In this document: positions 16,596 to 24,107 of the stretch, in pieces
Layout: each line of letters starts with the position of its first letter
How positions within the stretch are numbered: the first letter of the stretch is position 1
Assembly: GCF_024494465.1 (NCBI RefSeq)
Contig: NZ_JAETXM010000030.1
Coordinates: 1-46,156 of the forward strand
Direction of reading: 5' to 3'
DNA from: Bacillus sp. V3B
Lineage (GTDB): Bacteria; Bacillota; Bacilli; Bacillales; Cytobacillaceae
DNA: 46,156 nucleotides
Made by a program: the position numbers and the translations under genes
Notes under the pieces: generated by a model
The model's database searches: none
What the model was told of the DNA's origin: nothing
The model's input: only the letters and a program-made list of their open reading frames with translations

Positions 16596-16856
16596 GTGAA
16601 AATTAACAATATCAGACCGATGAATGTCAATCCCTATAATAAGCAGCAGGATAAAATAGATAAACTTGAAACAGCCAAACAAAGAGATAAAATTGAAATT
16701 TCATCAGAGGCCTTACAACTGCAAAAAGGAAATCAATTAGAAATTGACAGAAAAGAAAGAGTAGCTGAGTTAAAAAACAAAATAGAATCTGGTGAATATC
16801 AAGTAAATCCACAAGAAGTAGCTCGCAAGATGTATTCATTTTGGGATATGAAATAG
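16596..16856 (+). CDS. flgM: Anti-sigma-D factor FlgM
   Basis: I choose GTG 16596 because AGAGGTGA lies 5 nt upstream and the protein then begins with the typical VKINNIRPMNVNPY; a longer frame starts at 16587 inside the ribosome site. The 86-aa product has a flexible N-terminus and a C-terminal helical sigma-binding part (DKIEISSEALQLQK, then RVAELKNKIESGEYQVNPQE and ARKMYSFW). FlgM holds sigma-D inactive until the hook-basal body is complete. First gene of a four-gene run. Confidence 0.93.
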   Translation: MKINNIRPMNVNPYNKQQDKIDKLETAKQRDKIEISSEALQLQKGNQLEIDRKERVAELKNKIESGEYQVNPQEVARKMYSFWDMK

Positions 16857-16871
16857 TCGAGGTGGAATCTT

Positions 16872-17366
16872 TTGTTAACAAAAAATATCATCACATCATT
16901 AGAAAAGCTTATATCATTACATGAAGAACTATTTGACAAGTCAAAGATAAAGACTGAAATCATAAAAAAAGGTGACGTAGAAGCCCTTAAGTCGATTACA
17001 AATGATGAACGGAACGATCTAAAATTGATTCATGCAGCGCAGAAAGATTTAATGAGCGATGCGAAGAATTTCCTTCAATACCATTCCATATCGATTGACC
17101 AACCTACCTTGCGTGATTGTCTACAACATGTAAAAGAACAAGACCAACAAACATTAACCACGTTACAATTACAATTAGTGGAGAAAGTCTCACTCTTCAA
17201 GAAACAGAATGACCTAAATCAGCAGTTATTAGAACAATCATTGGCATTCGTTCAGATGTCGATAGATCTTTTAACACCTGATATCGATACGTATAATTAT
17301 GAGCGGCCTGATCGTAATCAGCCTTATGAACCGCATGGTCGTTCTCTTTTTGATTCAAATGCATAA
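16872..17366 (+). CDS. flgN: Hook-associated-protein chaperone FlgN
   Basis: This 164-aa all-helical protein starts at TTG 16872, 7 nt after GAGGTGG. The heptad-rich sequence (SLEKLISLHEELFDKSKIK near the N-terminus, LLEQSLAFVQMSIDLL near the C-terminus) and position between flgM and flgK identify it as FlgN, which delivers FlgK and FlgL to the export gate. The gap to flgM is 15 nt. Confidence 0.9.
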   Translation: MLTKNIITSLEKLISLHEELFDKSKIKTEIIKKGDVEALKSITNDERNDLKLIHAAQKDLMSDAKNFLQYHSISIDQPTLRDCLQHVKEQDQQTLTTLQLQLVEKVSLFKKQNDLNQQLLEQSLAFVQMSIDLLTPDIDTYNYERPDRNQPYEPHGRSLFDSNA

Positions 17367-17381
17367 CGGAGGTAAGAAAAA

Positions 17382-19061
17382 ATGACTTCGACTTTTCACG
17401 GACTAGAAACGGCCCGTCGAGCGCTAAGTACCCAACAAGCAGCACTGCTTACACTTGGACATAATATTGCCAATGCAAACACACCAGGGTATACGAGACA
17501 ACGGGTAAATATAAAGCCAACAGAGGCTTTTCCTTCTGCCAGCCTCAATCGACCACAAATCCCAGGTCAAATAGGGACAGGTGTACAGGTAGGTGATGTT
17601 CAGAGAATTAGAGATTCCTTTGTTGATATGCAATATCGTACAGAGACTAGTAAGCTAGGATACTGGGAAGCAAGAGCAGAACAACTCTCACAAATGGAAT
17701 CGATTATGAATGAACCTTCTGAAACAGGGCTTGCCCATACAATAGATCAATTTTGGAACTCTTTACAAGATTTAGCGGCACAACCACAAAATAACGGAGC
17801 AAGACGTGTTGTGAAGCAGCGGGGAATTGCGTTGGCGGATACGTTTAGTTATATTTACAGTTCATTACAATCTGTCCAAAAGAACTACAGAAATGAAATG
17901 AATGTTAGCGAACAAAATATTAATTCTATTCTTCGTCAAGTTAACCAAGTGAATAAGCAAATTGGCTCGCTTGAACCGCACGGATATATGCCAAATGACT
18001 TATACGATGAACGTGATCGTTTGATCGATGAATTATCAACCATGGTTAGCGTGAAAATCGAGGCAAAGCCTAGCGGTGGCCTTTCTTCGCAAAATGCTGA
18101 GGGACTCTATAATATCTACCTCGCGACACCACAAGGGGAAGTACTCAAAGATGCTAATAATAATGCGATCAAGCTAATTGATTCTGAGACTGGTAGTGCT
18201 AACGGTTTCCATATTCAATATGAAGATCGACTAGACTTAGATAGTCCAGTAGCAGAAATTAAGTTTTTTCAGCTAAAAAACAATGAAACAGGCTTTGAAG
18301 GACTGACACAAATTGAAGCAGATGATAGCGGTTCTCCTATCTATCAACTAAATGACCTCTCGCAATTCAATACAAATGGTAGATTACGAGGCTATATTGA
18401 GGGCTATGGATATAAAAGCACGGTGGATGGTGTTGAAACAGACGCAGGTCTGTATAATGAAATGCTCGCTGATTTAGATGTGATGGCCTATACCTTTGCT
18501 AGTAAGTTTAACGAAGTCCATCAATCTGGATGGAGCCCAATCGAAATCCGTACAGGTACGAGAGATCCGCAAGACTTTTTCTCTTTTAATGGGCTAGGTC
18601 TTACAGCAGAAAATCCAAAAGGGGCTGCCGCAAATATACAGTTGTCAGATAGAATCTTGAGTGATGTAGATCATATTGCTGCTGCCGAAGGACCTGAAGA
18701 TGTCGATTCAGATGACACAGCCTTTATTGGAAATGGATCGAATGCACAAACACTTGCAGAAGTAAAAGATATGGTTCTTCCTTACGGTGGAAACTTAACG
18801 AATGTTCAAACCTTTTATCAAGGAATGATAGGGACATTAGGCGATAACGCTTCAGAGGCAAATCGTATGTCTGAAGTAGCCGGAGTTCTTAAAGAATCCG
18901 TTGAACAAAATCGATTGTCTATTAGTAGTGTATCGCTAGATGAAGAGATGAACGATATGATTAAATTTCAACATGGATATAATGCAGCGGCTCGGAACAT
19001 CACGTTAATCGATGAGATGCTCGATACAATCATCAATAGAATGGGTTTAGTAGGTAGATAA
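17382..19061 (+). CDS. flgK: Flagellar hook-associated protein FlgK (HAP1)
   Basis: This 559-aa protein has the rod/hook-type N-terminus TFHGLETARRALSTQQAALL with the HNIANANTPGYTRQRV motif. A long helical D1 region follows, and the C-terminus is ISSVSLDEEMNDMIKFQHGY then AAARNITLIDEMLDTIINRMG. FlgK forms the first junction ring between hook and filament. RBS AACGGAGGTAAG. Start is 15 nt after flgN, stop 15 nt before flgL. Confidence 0.96.
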   Translation: MTSTFHGLETARRALSTQQAALLTLGHNIANANTPGYTRQRVNIKPTEAFPSASLNRPQIPGQIGTGVQVGDVQRIRDSFVDMQYRTETSKLGYWEARAEQLSQMESIMNEPSETGLAHTIDQFWNSLQDLAAQPQNNGARRVVKQRGIALADTFSYIYSSLQSVQKNYRNEMNVSEQNINSILRQVNQVNKQIGSLEPHGYMPNDLYDERDRLIDELSTMVSVKIEAKPSGGLSSQNAEGLYNIYLATPQGEVLKDANNNAIKLIDSETGSANGFHIQYEDRLDLDSPVAEIKFFQLKNNETGFEGLTQIEADDSGSPIYQLNDLSQFNTNGRLRGYIEGYGYKSTVDGVETDAGLYNEMLADLDVMAYTFASKFNEVHQSGWSPIEIRTGTRDPQDFFSFNGLGLTAENPKGAAANIQLSDRILSDVDHIAAAEGPEDVDSDDTAFIGNGSNAQTLAEVKDMVLPYGGNLTNVQTFYQGMIGTLGDNASEANRMSEVAGVLKESVEQNRLSISSVSLDEEMNDMIKFQHGYNAAARNITLIDEMLDTIINRMGLVGR

Positions 19062-19076
19062 GGTAGGTGAATGGTT

Positions 19077-20216
19077 TTGCGTGTTACACAAGGAATGTTA
19101 ATAAACAACAACATAAAGTATTTAAGTCAAAATTATGATAGACTTTCAAAACTGAATGAGCAAATGATGACAGGGAAGAAAATTTCGAAGCCCTCGGATG
19201 ACCCAGTTGTTGCCATGAATGGAATGCACTACCGCAGCCAAGTGGTAGAAATTAGTCAGTTCAAACGTAATTTAAATGAAGGGTTTAACTGGCTTGAAAA
19301 TGCTGATTCGACACTAAATGAAACGGGTCAAGTCCTTCAGCGGATTCGCGAATTAACGGTCCAAGCATCAAATGATAGTAATGATCCAACAGCTAGAAGG
19401 AGTATTGCGGACGAAATCGGGAGCTTACAAGAACATCTTGTGGCTCTAGCAGATACAAAAGTTGGAGATACTTATATTTTTAGTGGTACAGATACAGATA
19501 AGAAACCAATTACTGGGAACCAAATTAATATTGAATTCGATGCATTTATGAATCAAGGAAATAAAGAGGGCTATGTGATTAGTTACCAAGGTCAAACGTT
19601 TAAATATGATCCAAATGATGTATCTGGTAATACATTTCTATCAGTAACAGGTGAAAAAATGGTTGTTGATCCAGAAACAAATGGGGTTACTTATCAATAT
19701 CAGGAAGCTCTCGAATATCGTAACGGTGAACTTGCAGACGTTCAAAAAAGTCTAAAAGGGCAAGAACTTGTTATCTCTCATGAAAGTGCGGTCTCAAGTA
19801 ATACGGAAGATGTTGTGATTGAAGTGATGAAGGGTGTTAAGCTTCCGATTAATATTAAGCCAAATGAGACTTTCTCGATTGAGTTATTTAGTGGTTTAGA
19901 ATCATTAAAGAAAATGATCAATGATCCTGAAACGAAGGGAACAGATATTAATCAGTCGCTTGAATATCTCGATCAAATGCTAGATAACATTGTTTCGACA
20001 AGATCGGAACTAGGTGCAAGAACGAACCGAGCGGAGATGGTGCATAACCGCCTTCTTGAGCAGGAAGTGATTGCGACACAAACCGTTTCCGAAAACGAAG
20101 ATATTGACTTTGAACAAGTTCTGATTGATTTAACGTTACAAGAAAGCCTGCATAAAGCTTCGTTATCTGTTGGCGCGCGGTTGATTCAACCAACGTTGAT
20201 GGACTTTTTAAGATAA
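19077..20216 (+). CDS. flgL: Flagellar hook-associated protein FlgL (HAP3)
   Basis: I prefer TTG 19077, giving an LRVTQGMLINNNIKYL-type start 6 nt after GTAGGTGA. An ATG at 19071 is too close to that ribosome site. The 379-aa product has flagellin-like terminal helices (QNYDRLSKLNEQMMTGKKIS; RSELGARTNRAEMVHNRLLE; LTLQESLHKASLSVGARLIQ). FlgL adapts the hook junction to flagellin. The yviE gene that often follows in Bacillus is absent here. Confidence 0.94.
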   Translation: MRVTQGMLINNNIKYLSQNYDRLSKLNEQMMTGKKISKPSDDPVVAMNGMHYRSQVVEISQFKRNLNEGFNWLENADSTLNETGQVLQRIRELTVQASNDSNDPTARRSIADEIGSLQEHLVALADTKVGDTYIFSGTDTDKKPITGNQINIEFDAFMNQGNKEGYVISYQGQTFKYDPNDVSGNTFLSVTGEKMVVDPETNGVTYQYQEALEYRNGELADVQKSLKGQELVISHESAVSSNTEDVVIEVMKGVKLPINIKPNETFSIELFSGLESLKKMINDPETKGTDINQSLEYLDQMLDNIVSTRSELGARTNRAEMVHNRLLEQEVIATQTVSENEDIDFEQVLIDLTLQESLHKASLSVGARLIQPTLMDFLR

Positions 20217-20224
20217 ATAAAGAA

Positions 20225-20260
20225 AATCCTGTGGAAGAGTGCGTTCTACAGGGTTTTTTT
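20225..20260 (+). terminator. Terminator after flgL
   Basis: A 12-bp stem AATCCTGTGGAA/TTCTACAGGGTT (two G-U type pairs, 7-nt loop) is followed by a T run. fliW-csrA would therefore depend on read-through or on their own promoter. Confidence 0.8.
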
Positions 20261-20347
20261 AGCATTTGTGAAAAGGCCTTGAATTCGAGGGTTTGTGGAA
20301 TACCATTTTTAATCATGTTAAAATCACTAAAAAAAGGAAATGATGAT

Positions 20348-20794
20348 ATGAATATAAAAACAAAGTATCACGGTGAAATCCCGATCAAGGAAGAAGATAT
20401 TCTTCATTTTGAAAAAGGCATCCCAGGTTTTCCAGGTGAAACGAAATTTGCACAAATTCCATTGTCAGAAGATGGACTCTTTCAAGTATTACAATCAACC
20501 ACTGATCCAGACATTGGCTTCATTACGACGGATCCTTTTTTCTTTAAGAAAGATTATGATTTTTCAATAGAAGATTCGATTGTTGATAGTCTAGGGATTC
20601 AAAATGAACAGGATGTTAAAGTCATCGTCATTATTACGCCACAAGAACCGTTCAATCATTCGACAGCAAACCTGCAATCCCCTGTTATCATTAATAGGAC
20701 TACCCGTAAAGCGAGACAAGTGATCTTAAGCAATACAGTCTATCAAACAAAGCATCCTCTCTTTGCAGAGGAAGTAGTTGCTGCGAAGGAGTGA
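20348..20794 (+). CDS. fliW: Flagellar assembly factor FliW
   Basis: ATG 20348 follows AAAGGAAATG; the longer reading from 20231 runs through the flgL terminator and is rejected. The 148-aa product has the family segments EEDILHFEKGIPGFPGETKF, TTDPDIGFITTDPFFF, VIVIITPQE and NLQSPVIINRTTRKARQVIL. FliW binds either Hag or CsrA. When Hag is exported, FliW is released and removes CsrA from hag mRNA. It is directly followed by csrA and then hag, its two partners. Confidence 0.95.
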   Translation: MNIKTKYHGEIPIKEEDILHFEKGIPGFPGETKFAQIPLSEDGLFQVLQSTTDPDIGFITTDPFFFKKDYDFSIEDSIVDSLGIQNEQDVKVIVIITPQEPFNHSTANLQSPVIINRTTRKARQVILSNTVYQTKHPLFAEEVVAAKE

Positions 20795-20800
20795 AAAATG

Positions 20801-21034
20801 ATGCTCGTATTATCAAGAAAAAAAGGTGAAACGATTAAAATTGGTGATGATATTGAAATTACGATTGTTGCCTTAGCGAATGATCAAGTCAAGATCGGCA
20901 TCCAAGCCCCGAAGAATGTGGAGATTTTACGTCAAGAATTATTCGAAGAAACGCAAGCCGAAAATAAAGCAGCGGCAGCTTCTGTCGAAAATTTGTTAAC
21001 CAATATAAAAAATTTATCGAATTTGAAAAAATAA
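20801..21034 (+). CDS. csrA: Translational regulator CsrA
   Basis: This 77-aa protein starts [20 protein letters not shown], with [18 protein letters not shown] and a C-terminal helical extension typical of the FliW-controlled type. ATG 20801 is chosen to match the canonical MLVLSRK; ATG 20798 is equally possible. The ribosome site AAGGAG overlaps the end of fliW. CsrA represses hag by binding GGA motifs in its leader, and such a site is visible at 21128-21147. Confidence 0.95.
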   Translation: MLVLSRKKGETIKIGDDIEITIVALANDQVKIGIQAPKNVEILRQELFEETQAENKAAAASVENLLTNIKNLSNLKK

Positions 21035-21047
21035 GTAGTAAAAAGGT

Positions 21048-21074
21048 TAAACACTGTAGAGATTCCTCCGATAA
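21048..21074 (+). promoter_or_regulatory. Sigma-D promoter of hag
   Basis: TAAA at 21048-21051, a 15-nt spacer, and TCCGATAA at 21067-21074. This is close to GCCGATAT and has the right spacing. Transcription would start near 21081, giving a roughly 90-nt leader. Confidence 0.87.
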
Positions 21075-21084
21075 TATAAGTGTA

Positions 21085-21118
21085 AGAGGGAAAAAAGGCG
21101 GCCGACTTTTTTCCCTCT
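21085..21118 (+). promoter_or_regulatory. 5' stem-loop of the hag leader
   Basis: A perfect 13-bp stem AGAGGGAAAAAAG/CTTTTTTCCCTCT with loop GCGGCCGA lies almost at the expected 5' end of the hag mRNA. This position suits a transcript-stabilising hairpin. It lacks a T run beyond the stem, so I do not call it a terminator. Confidence 0.65.
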
Positions 21119-21127
21119 ATATAAAAA

Positions 21128-21147
21128 GGTTCACAAGGACGTGAACC
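21128..21147 (+). promoter_or_regulatory. Hairpin with CsrA-type GGA site in the hag leader
   Basis: GGTTCAC and GTGAACC form a 7-bp stem presenting AAGGAC in the loop. CACAAGGACGT fits the CsrA consensus RUACARGGAUGU at 9 of 12 positions. A second GGA lies in the Shine-Dalgarno AAGGAGG at 21156-21162. Two GGA sites, one in a loop and one at the SD, is the layout known for hag in Bacillus subtilis. Confidence 0.75.
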
Positions 21148-21170
21148 GGACATTCAAGGAGGAAAAAGAA

Positions 21171-22238
21171 ATGAGAATTAATCACAATATTGCAGCACTT
21201 AACACGTATCGTCAGTTTAATGGTGCAAATGAAGCGCAAGGTAAATCAATGGAGAAATTATCTTCAGGTCTTCGTATTAACAAAGCAGGAGATGATGCTG
21301 CAGGTCTTGCAATCTCTGAAAAAATGCGTGGGCAAATTCGTGGATTAGACCAAGCTTCATCAAATGCTCAAGATGGTATTTCTTTAATTCAAACAGCTGA
21401 AGGAGCTTTGAATGAAACTCATAGTATTCTTCAACGTATGCGTGAACTAGCAGTTCAATCAACAAACGATACAAATACTGCCGATGATCGTGCGGAACTT
21501 CAAAAAGAAGTTGGACAATTAAAAGAAGAAATTGATCGAATTGCAAATAATACTGAGTTCAACACTAAAAAACTATTAAATGGTGATCTAGACGATTATT
21601 CTTTTAAAGCAGAAAGTGCAGAAATAGCAAGTAAAACGGGCGATTTTACTGTTGCCGTTAATGCCGCCACAACACCTGATAGTGATGCAGCTACTGCTGC
21701 AGTTGTAACTGCAGATGATACTTTTACAGTTAAGGTTACCAAGTATGATGCTAGTACAGATACTTATTCTTATACTGTAACTCCAGAATCGACTGGCGTT
21801 GAATCTGCAGAAGTTGATTTTACTCCTACAGGTGCTGCTGCTGATACAATTACTGTCGGTGGTGGTATTGATGTAGATGTGGATTCTACTGCAATCAAAG
21901 TTGGGGATTCTTTTACATTGGTTACTCGTCAAGATGAGAACACTACTGGAACTTCATCAGATTCTTTGACTTTCCAGATTGGTTCGAACTCAAACCAAAC
22001 TATTAATGTCGGTATTAATTCAATGAAGACGGCTGACTTGCATATTGATAATGTTGATATTTCAACACAGGGTGGTGCATCTTCTGCTATTTCAACTATT
22101 GATGATGCAATTAAAAACGTTTCTACAGAGCGTTCAAAACTAGGTGCTGTACAAAACCGTCTAGAGCACACTATCAACAACTTAGGTACATCTTCTGAAA
22201 ACCTAACTGCTGCGGAATCTCGTATCCGTGACGTAGAT
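21171..22238 (+). CDS. hag: Main flagellin Hag, exon 1
   Basis: ATG 21171 (MRINHNIAALNTYRQFNGAN) follows AAGGAGG; an upstream GTG at 21141 lies inside the leader hairpin. Exon 1 encodes 356 residues: the N-terminal D0/D1 helices (KLSSGLRINKAGDDAAGLAI), a variable domain at about 140-260, and the C-terminal D1 helix up to AAESRIRDVD. The unspliced frame continues only as YALAA and stops at 22256, lacking the last ~37 residues every flagellin needs. These are supplied by exon 2 (22611-22679) and exon 3 (23052-23096). Joined, the product is 393 aa and ends RDVD, MAKEMMAQTKNSILSQAAQA, MLA, QANQQPQGVLQLLR. Confidence 0.93.
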
Positions 22239-22610
22239 TATGCTTTAGCTGCTTAAGAGTAGAAAGCGCAGCTAAGCACAGTCGTCCTGACTGGTAACGG
22301 TCAGCGATTATTATCGGGTGAATTGCTGGAAACCCCTTAGAGCTTTTCTTGCCACAACGTAGTTGGAAACGACAAGCGTGAAGGTTTGAAAAAAGAAAAG
22401 ATTTGGGCAATCAGCAGCCAAGCTCCTGTCTCGAAAGAGTGGAGAAGGTTCAACGACTAGGATAAACCATCTTAGGCGAAAGCTATGATGATGAAATCCG
22501 TAGGTGAAACAATAGTCATCAGCATTGTGAATCTGAAGTGCCCGACCCCTACTAGAATGCTAGAGGGTGAAGATATAGTCTAGTCATTTATGAAAGTAAA
22601 TGTTCGCACG
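22239..22610 (+). ncRNA. Group I intron 1 in hag (372 nt, no ORF)
   Basis: Core motifs in order: P at 22316-22331 (GGTGAATTGCTGGAA), Q at 22409-22426 (AATCAGCAGCCAAGC), R at 22448-22459 (GTTCAACGACTA) and S at 22570-22580 (AAGATATAGTC). GACTA of R pairs with TAGTC of S as P7. P1 pairs exon end GAT and intron start TATGC with GCACAGTC at 22274-22281, with a U-G pair at the 5' splice site. P2 has loop TGGTAACG. P9 is at 22585-22602. The intron ends with G 22610. It interrupts hag after Asp356 and encodes no endonuclease. Motifs resemble group IA. Splicing is needed for a full-length flagellin. Confidence 0.92.
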
Positions 22611-22679
22611 ATGGCGAAAGAAATGATGGCACAAACTAAGAATTCTATTCTTTCTCAAGCAGCACAAGCAATGTTGGCT
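22611..22679 (+). CDS. hag: Hag exon 2 (23 residues)
   Basis: It encodes MAKEMMAQTKNSILSQAAQA then MLA, the standard flagellin segment that follows RDVD. It joins in frame to exon 1 after GAT. Without splicing of intron 2 the frame continues 15 codons into that intron as QSNQMSQGVLQLLR plus stop (22680-22724), giving an alternative complete C-terminus. Confidence 0.88.
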
Positions 22680-23051
22680 CAATCCAATCAAATGTCTCAA
22701 GGAGTGTTACAACTCTTGAGATAATGATTTAAGGGCGTCTAGCTTGGTAACGAGCTAGAGGATAACTGGGTGAATTGCTGGAACTTCCTAAAGCTTCATT
22801 AACCACAACGTAACTGGAAACGGTCAGCGTGATGGTCTGAAAATAATGGAGATGAACCAATGGATAATCAGCAGCCAAGCTCCTGTTCCGAAAGGATGGA
22901 GAAGGTTCAACGACTAGAGAACACGGTCTAAGGTGAAAGCTATGACTATGAATCTCGTAGGGCAGTAAAAAGCTGTTCGAAGTGCCCAGCTCCATGAAAA
23001 CCATGGATGAAGATATAGTCTATTCTATGGTTGAAAGACATAGCGGCAAAG
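22680..23051 (+). ncRNA. Group I intron 2 in hag (372 nt, no ORF beyond a coding 5' end)
   Basis: Core motifs: P at 22768-22783, Q at 22866-22883, R at 22905-22916, S at 23010-23020, matching intron 1 closely. The P2-like hairpin CTAGCT-TGGTAACG-AGCTAG and the P9 hairpin at 23025-23043 also match. The 5' splice site after GCT 22679 is supported by an internal guide GGGC at 22733-22736, which pairs GCT|C with a U-G at the junction. The 3' end G 23051 is 8 nt after P9, as in intron 1. Its first 45 nt encode an in-frame flagellin C-terminus and fold partly into an extended P1 (TCTCAAG/CTTGAGA). The P1 pairing is short, so this boundary is less certain than that of intron 1. Confidence 0.85.
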
Positions 23052-23096
23052 CAAGCCAACCAACAACCACAAGGAGTTCTACAACTTCTTCGTTAA
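23052..23096 (+). CDS. hag: Hag exon 3 (14 residues and stop)
   Basis: It encodes QANQQPQGVLQLLR and TAA, the canonical Bacillus flagellin C-terminus. Joined to exon 2 it gives AMLA-QANQQPQGVLQLLR. It matches the readthrough peptide of intron 2 at 11 of 14 residues but only about 31 of 45 nucleotides. FliS binds this C-terminal region in related flagellins. Confidence 0.85.
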   Translation, partial: QANQQPQGVLQLLR

Positions 23097-23110
23097 TTTT
23101 AATATACTTG

Positions 23111-23141
23111 AAAGAGGCTCTAGTTACGCTAGGGTCTCTTT
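23111..23141 (+). terminator. Terminator of hag
   Basis: A 13-bp stem AAAGAGGCTCTAG/CTAGGGTCTCTTT with a 5-nt loop is followed by a T-rich tail, 15 nt after exon 3. Its position supports exon 3 as the true transcript end rather than the exon 2 or intron 2 stop codon. Confidence 0.82.
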
Positions 23142-23395
23142 TACTTTTTGAGATAAGTCATGATGTTAATTAATTTGGTTACATGGAAATTACCTAAAAA
23201 CCTTAGTAGTTTCAATAAGAATCGAATGATTAATTTAATAGGCTCTTAAAGTTAGCTCGTGAAAATAAATTTGAGAGGATATGGCTATAAATAGAGGAGG
23301 CTTTAGTATTAATAGTAACGAGCCGTACCATAAGTAAGTGAGGTTCTTGGATTTTAAAGGAAACAAGTGAAATTATTCTAAGGGAGAACTTTATA

Positions 23396-24004
23396 ATGTC
23401 AAAAGCAGCAATGATGGATAAGTATCTAGATTCATATGGAAAAACAATTAGTAGTTCTATAATTTGTGAGGTTGTAAATTCGATTTTTGGGATGAATTTA
23501 GATGAGGCACCTATATTAACAAAAGTAGATACGGTAGAAGGTCTTTCATCAACTGGGGACAAATTAATGTCTAGATTAGTAATAGATTCGCACCTCAAAC
23601 AATCCGGTGAGGAAATCACAGGGGTCAACATTCGTGGGATGATCAATGAAATATTCGGGGTTAATTTAGAAGCAATCTCTTCTTTAGAGGGGGCAAGAAT
23701 TTCTTTGTATTCAAAAGATCAGTGGGTTGTTCATCAGGAAAAAGACTTGTTTGTCGTACATACTGGCACTGGCGATGTCGATGTGAAAATTTATCCTACA
23801 ACCTATTTCACAGAACAGACTGGAGTAGCGGAACTTCCAACTGATCTACAGCATTTATTAATAGCTCTTGGTTATTCCTACAATGAGGGAATCGGTAGAT
23901 ACTATTTCTCAAATCCTACAGGTGAAGCGGTTCCTGATGCATTTAAAGGGCAAACAATCGCAGCTATCAGCAAGGTTATTCAGCAATCATTCTCTAATTT
24001 ATAA
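23396..24004 (+). CDS. Hypothetical protein with N-terminal internal duplication
   Basis: I do not recognise this 202-aa protein. Start ATG follows AAGGGAGA. The N-terminal half holds two related helical units: MMDKYLDSYGKTISSSIICE then VVNSIFGMNLDEA, and VIDSHLKQSGEEITGVNIRG then MINEIFGVNLEAI. The C-terminal half looks globular and mixed alpha/beta (KDQWVVHQEKDLFVVHTG; GIGRYYFSNPTGEAVP). No signal peptide or membrane segment. It lies alone between hag and a convergent operon, sharing a bidirectional terminator with it. Confidence 0.75.
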   Translation: MSKAAMMDKYLDSYGKTISSSIICEVVNSIFGMNLDEAPILTKVDTVEGLSSTGDKLMSRLVIDSHLKQSGEEITGVNIRGMINEIFGVNLEAISSLEGARISLYSKDQWVVHQEKDLFVVHTGTGDVDVKIYPTTYFTEQTGVAELPTDLQHLLIALGYSYNEGIGRYYFSNPTGEAVPDAFKGQTIAAISKVIQQSFSNL

Positions 24005-24036
24005 AAACCACTTTACATGCCATCAGAAGCTATTCT

Positions 24037-24081
24037 AAAAACCCATATAGAAGGGGTAAATTCCCGTACTATATGGTTTTT
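24037..24081. terminator. Bidirectional terminator between convergent genes
   Basis: AAAACCCATATAG at 24038-24050 pairs with CTATATGGTTTT at 24069-24080, with A and T runs outside the stem on either side. It serves both the 202-aa gene and the minus-strand TPP-enzyme operon. Confidence 0.8.
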
Positions 24082-24107
24082 CATTTTCTTTAAACCATCA
24101 AAAAATT

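Noticed and set aside
20231-20347. N-terminal extension of FliW
   Set aside because: It covers the flgL terminator and lacks a ribosome site; ATG 20348 has both correct spacing and family start.
21141-21170. GTG start 30 nt upstream of the hag ATG
   Set aside because: It lies inside the leader hairpin, has no ribosome site, and would add residues before the invariant flagellin start.
22239-22256. hag as a simply truncated gene or frameshift pseudogene ending YALAA
   Set aside because: The missing C-terminus is intact downstream and the intervening sequences carry ordered group I intron motifs with pairing P7 strands.
22239-23051. IStron (group I intron fused to an IS605 element)
   Set aside because: Both introns are only 372 nt and contain no tnpA or tnpB sequence.
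22982-23173. 63-codon ORF across the end of intron 2 and exon 3
   Set aside because: It is in a different frame from the flagellin exon, has no ribosome site and covers structured intron sequence.
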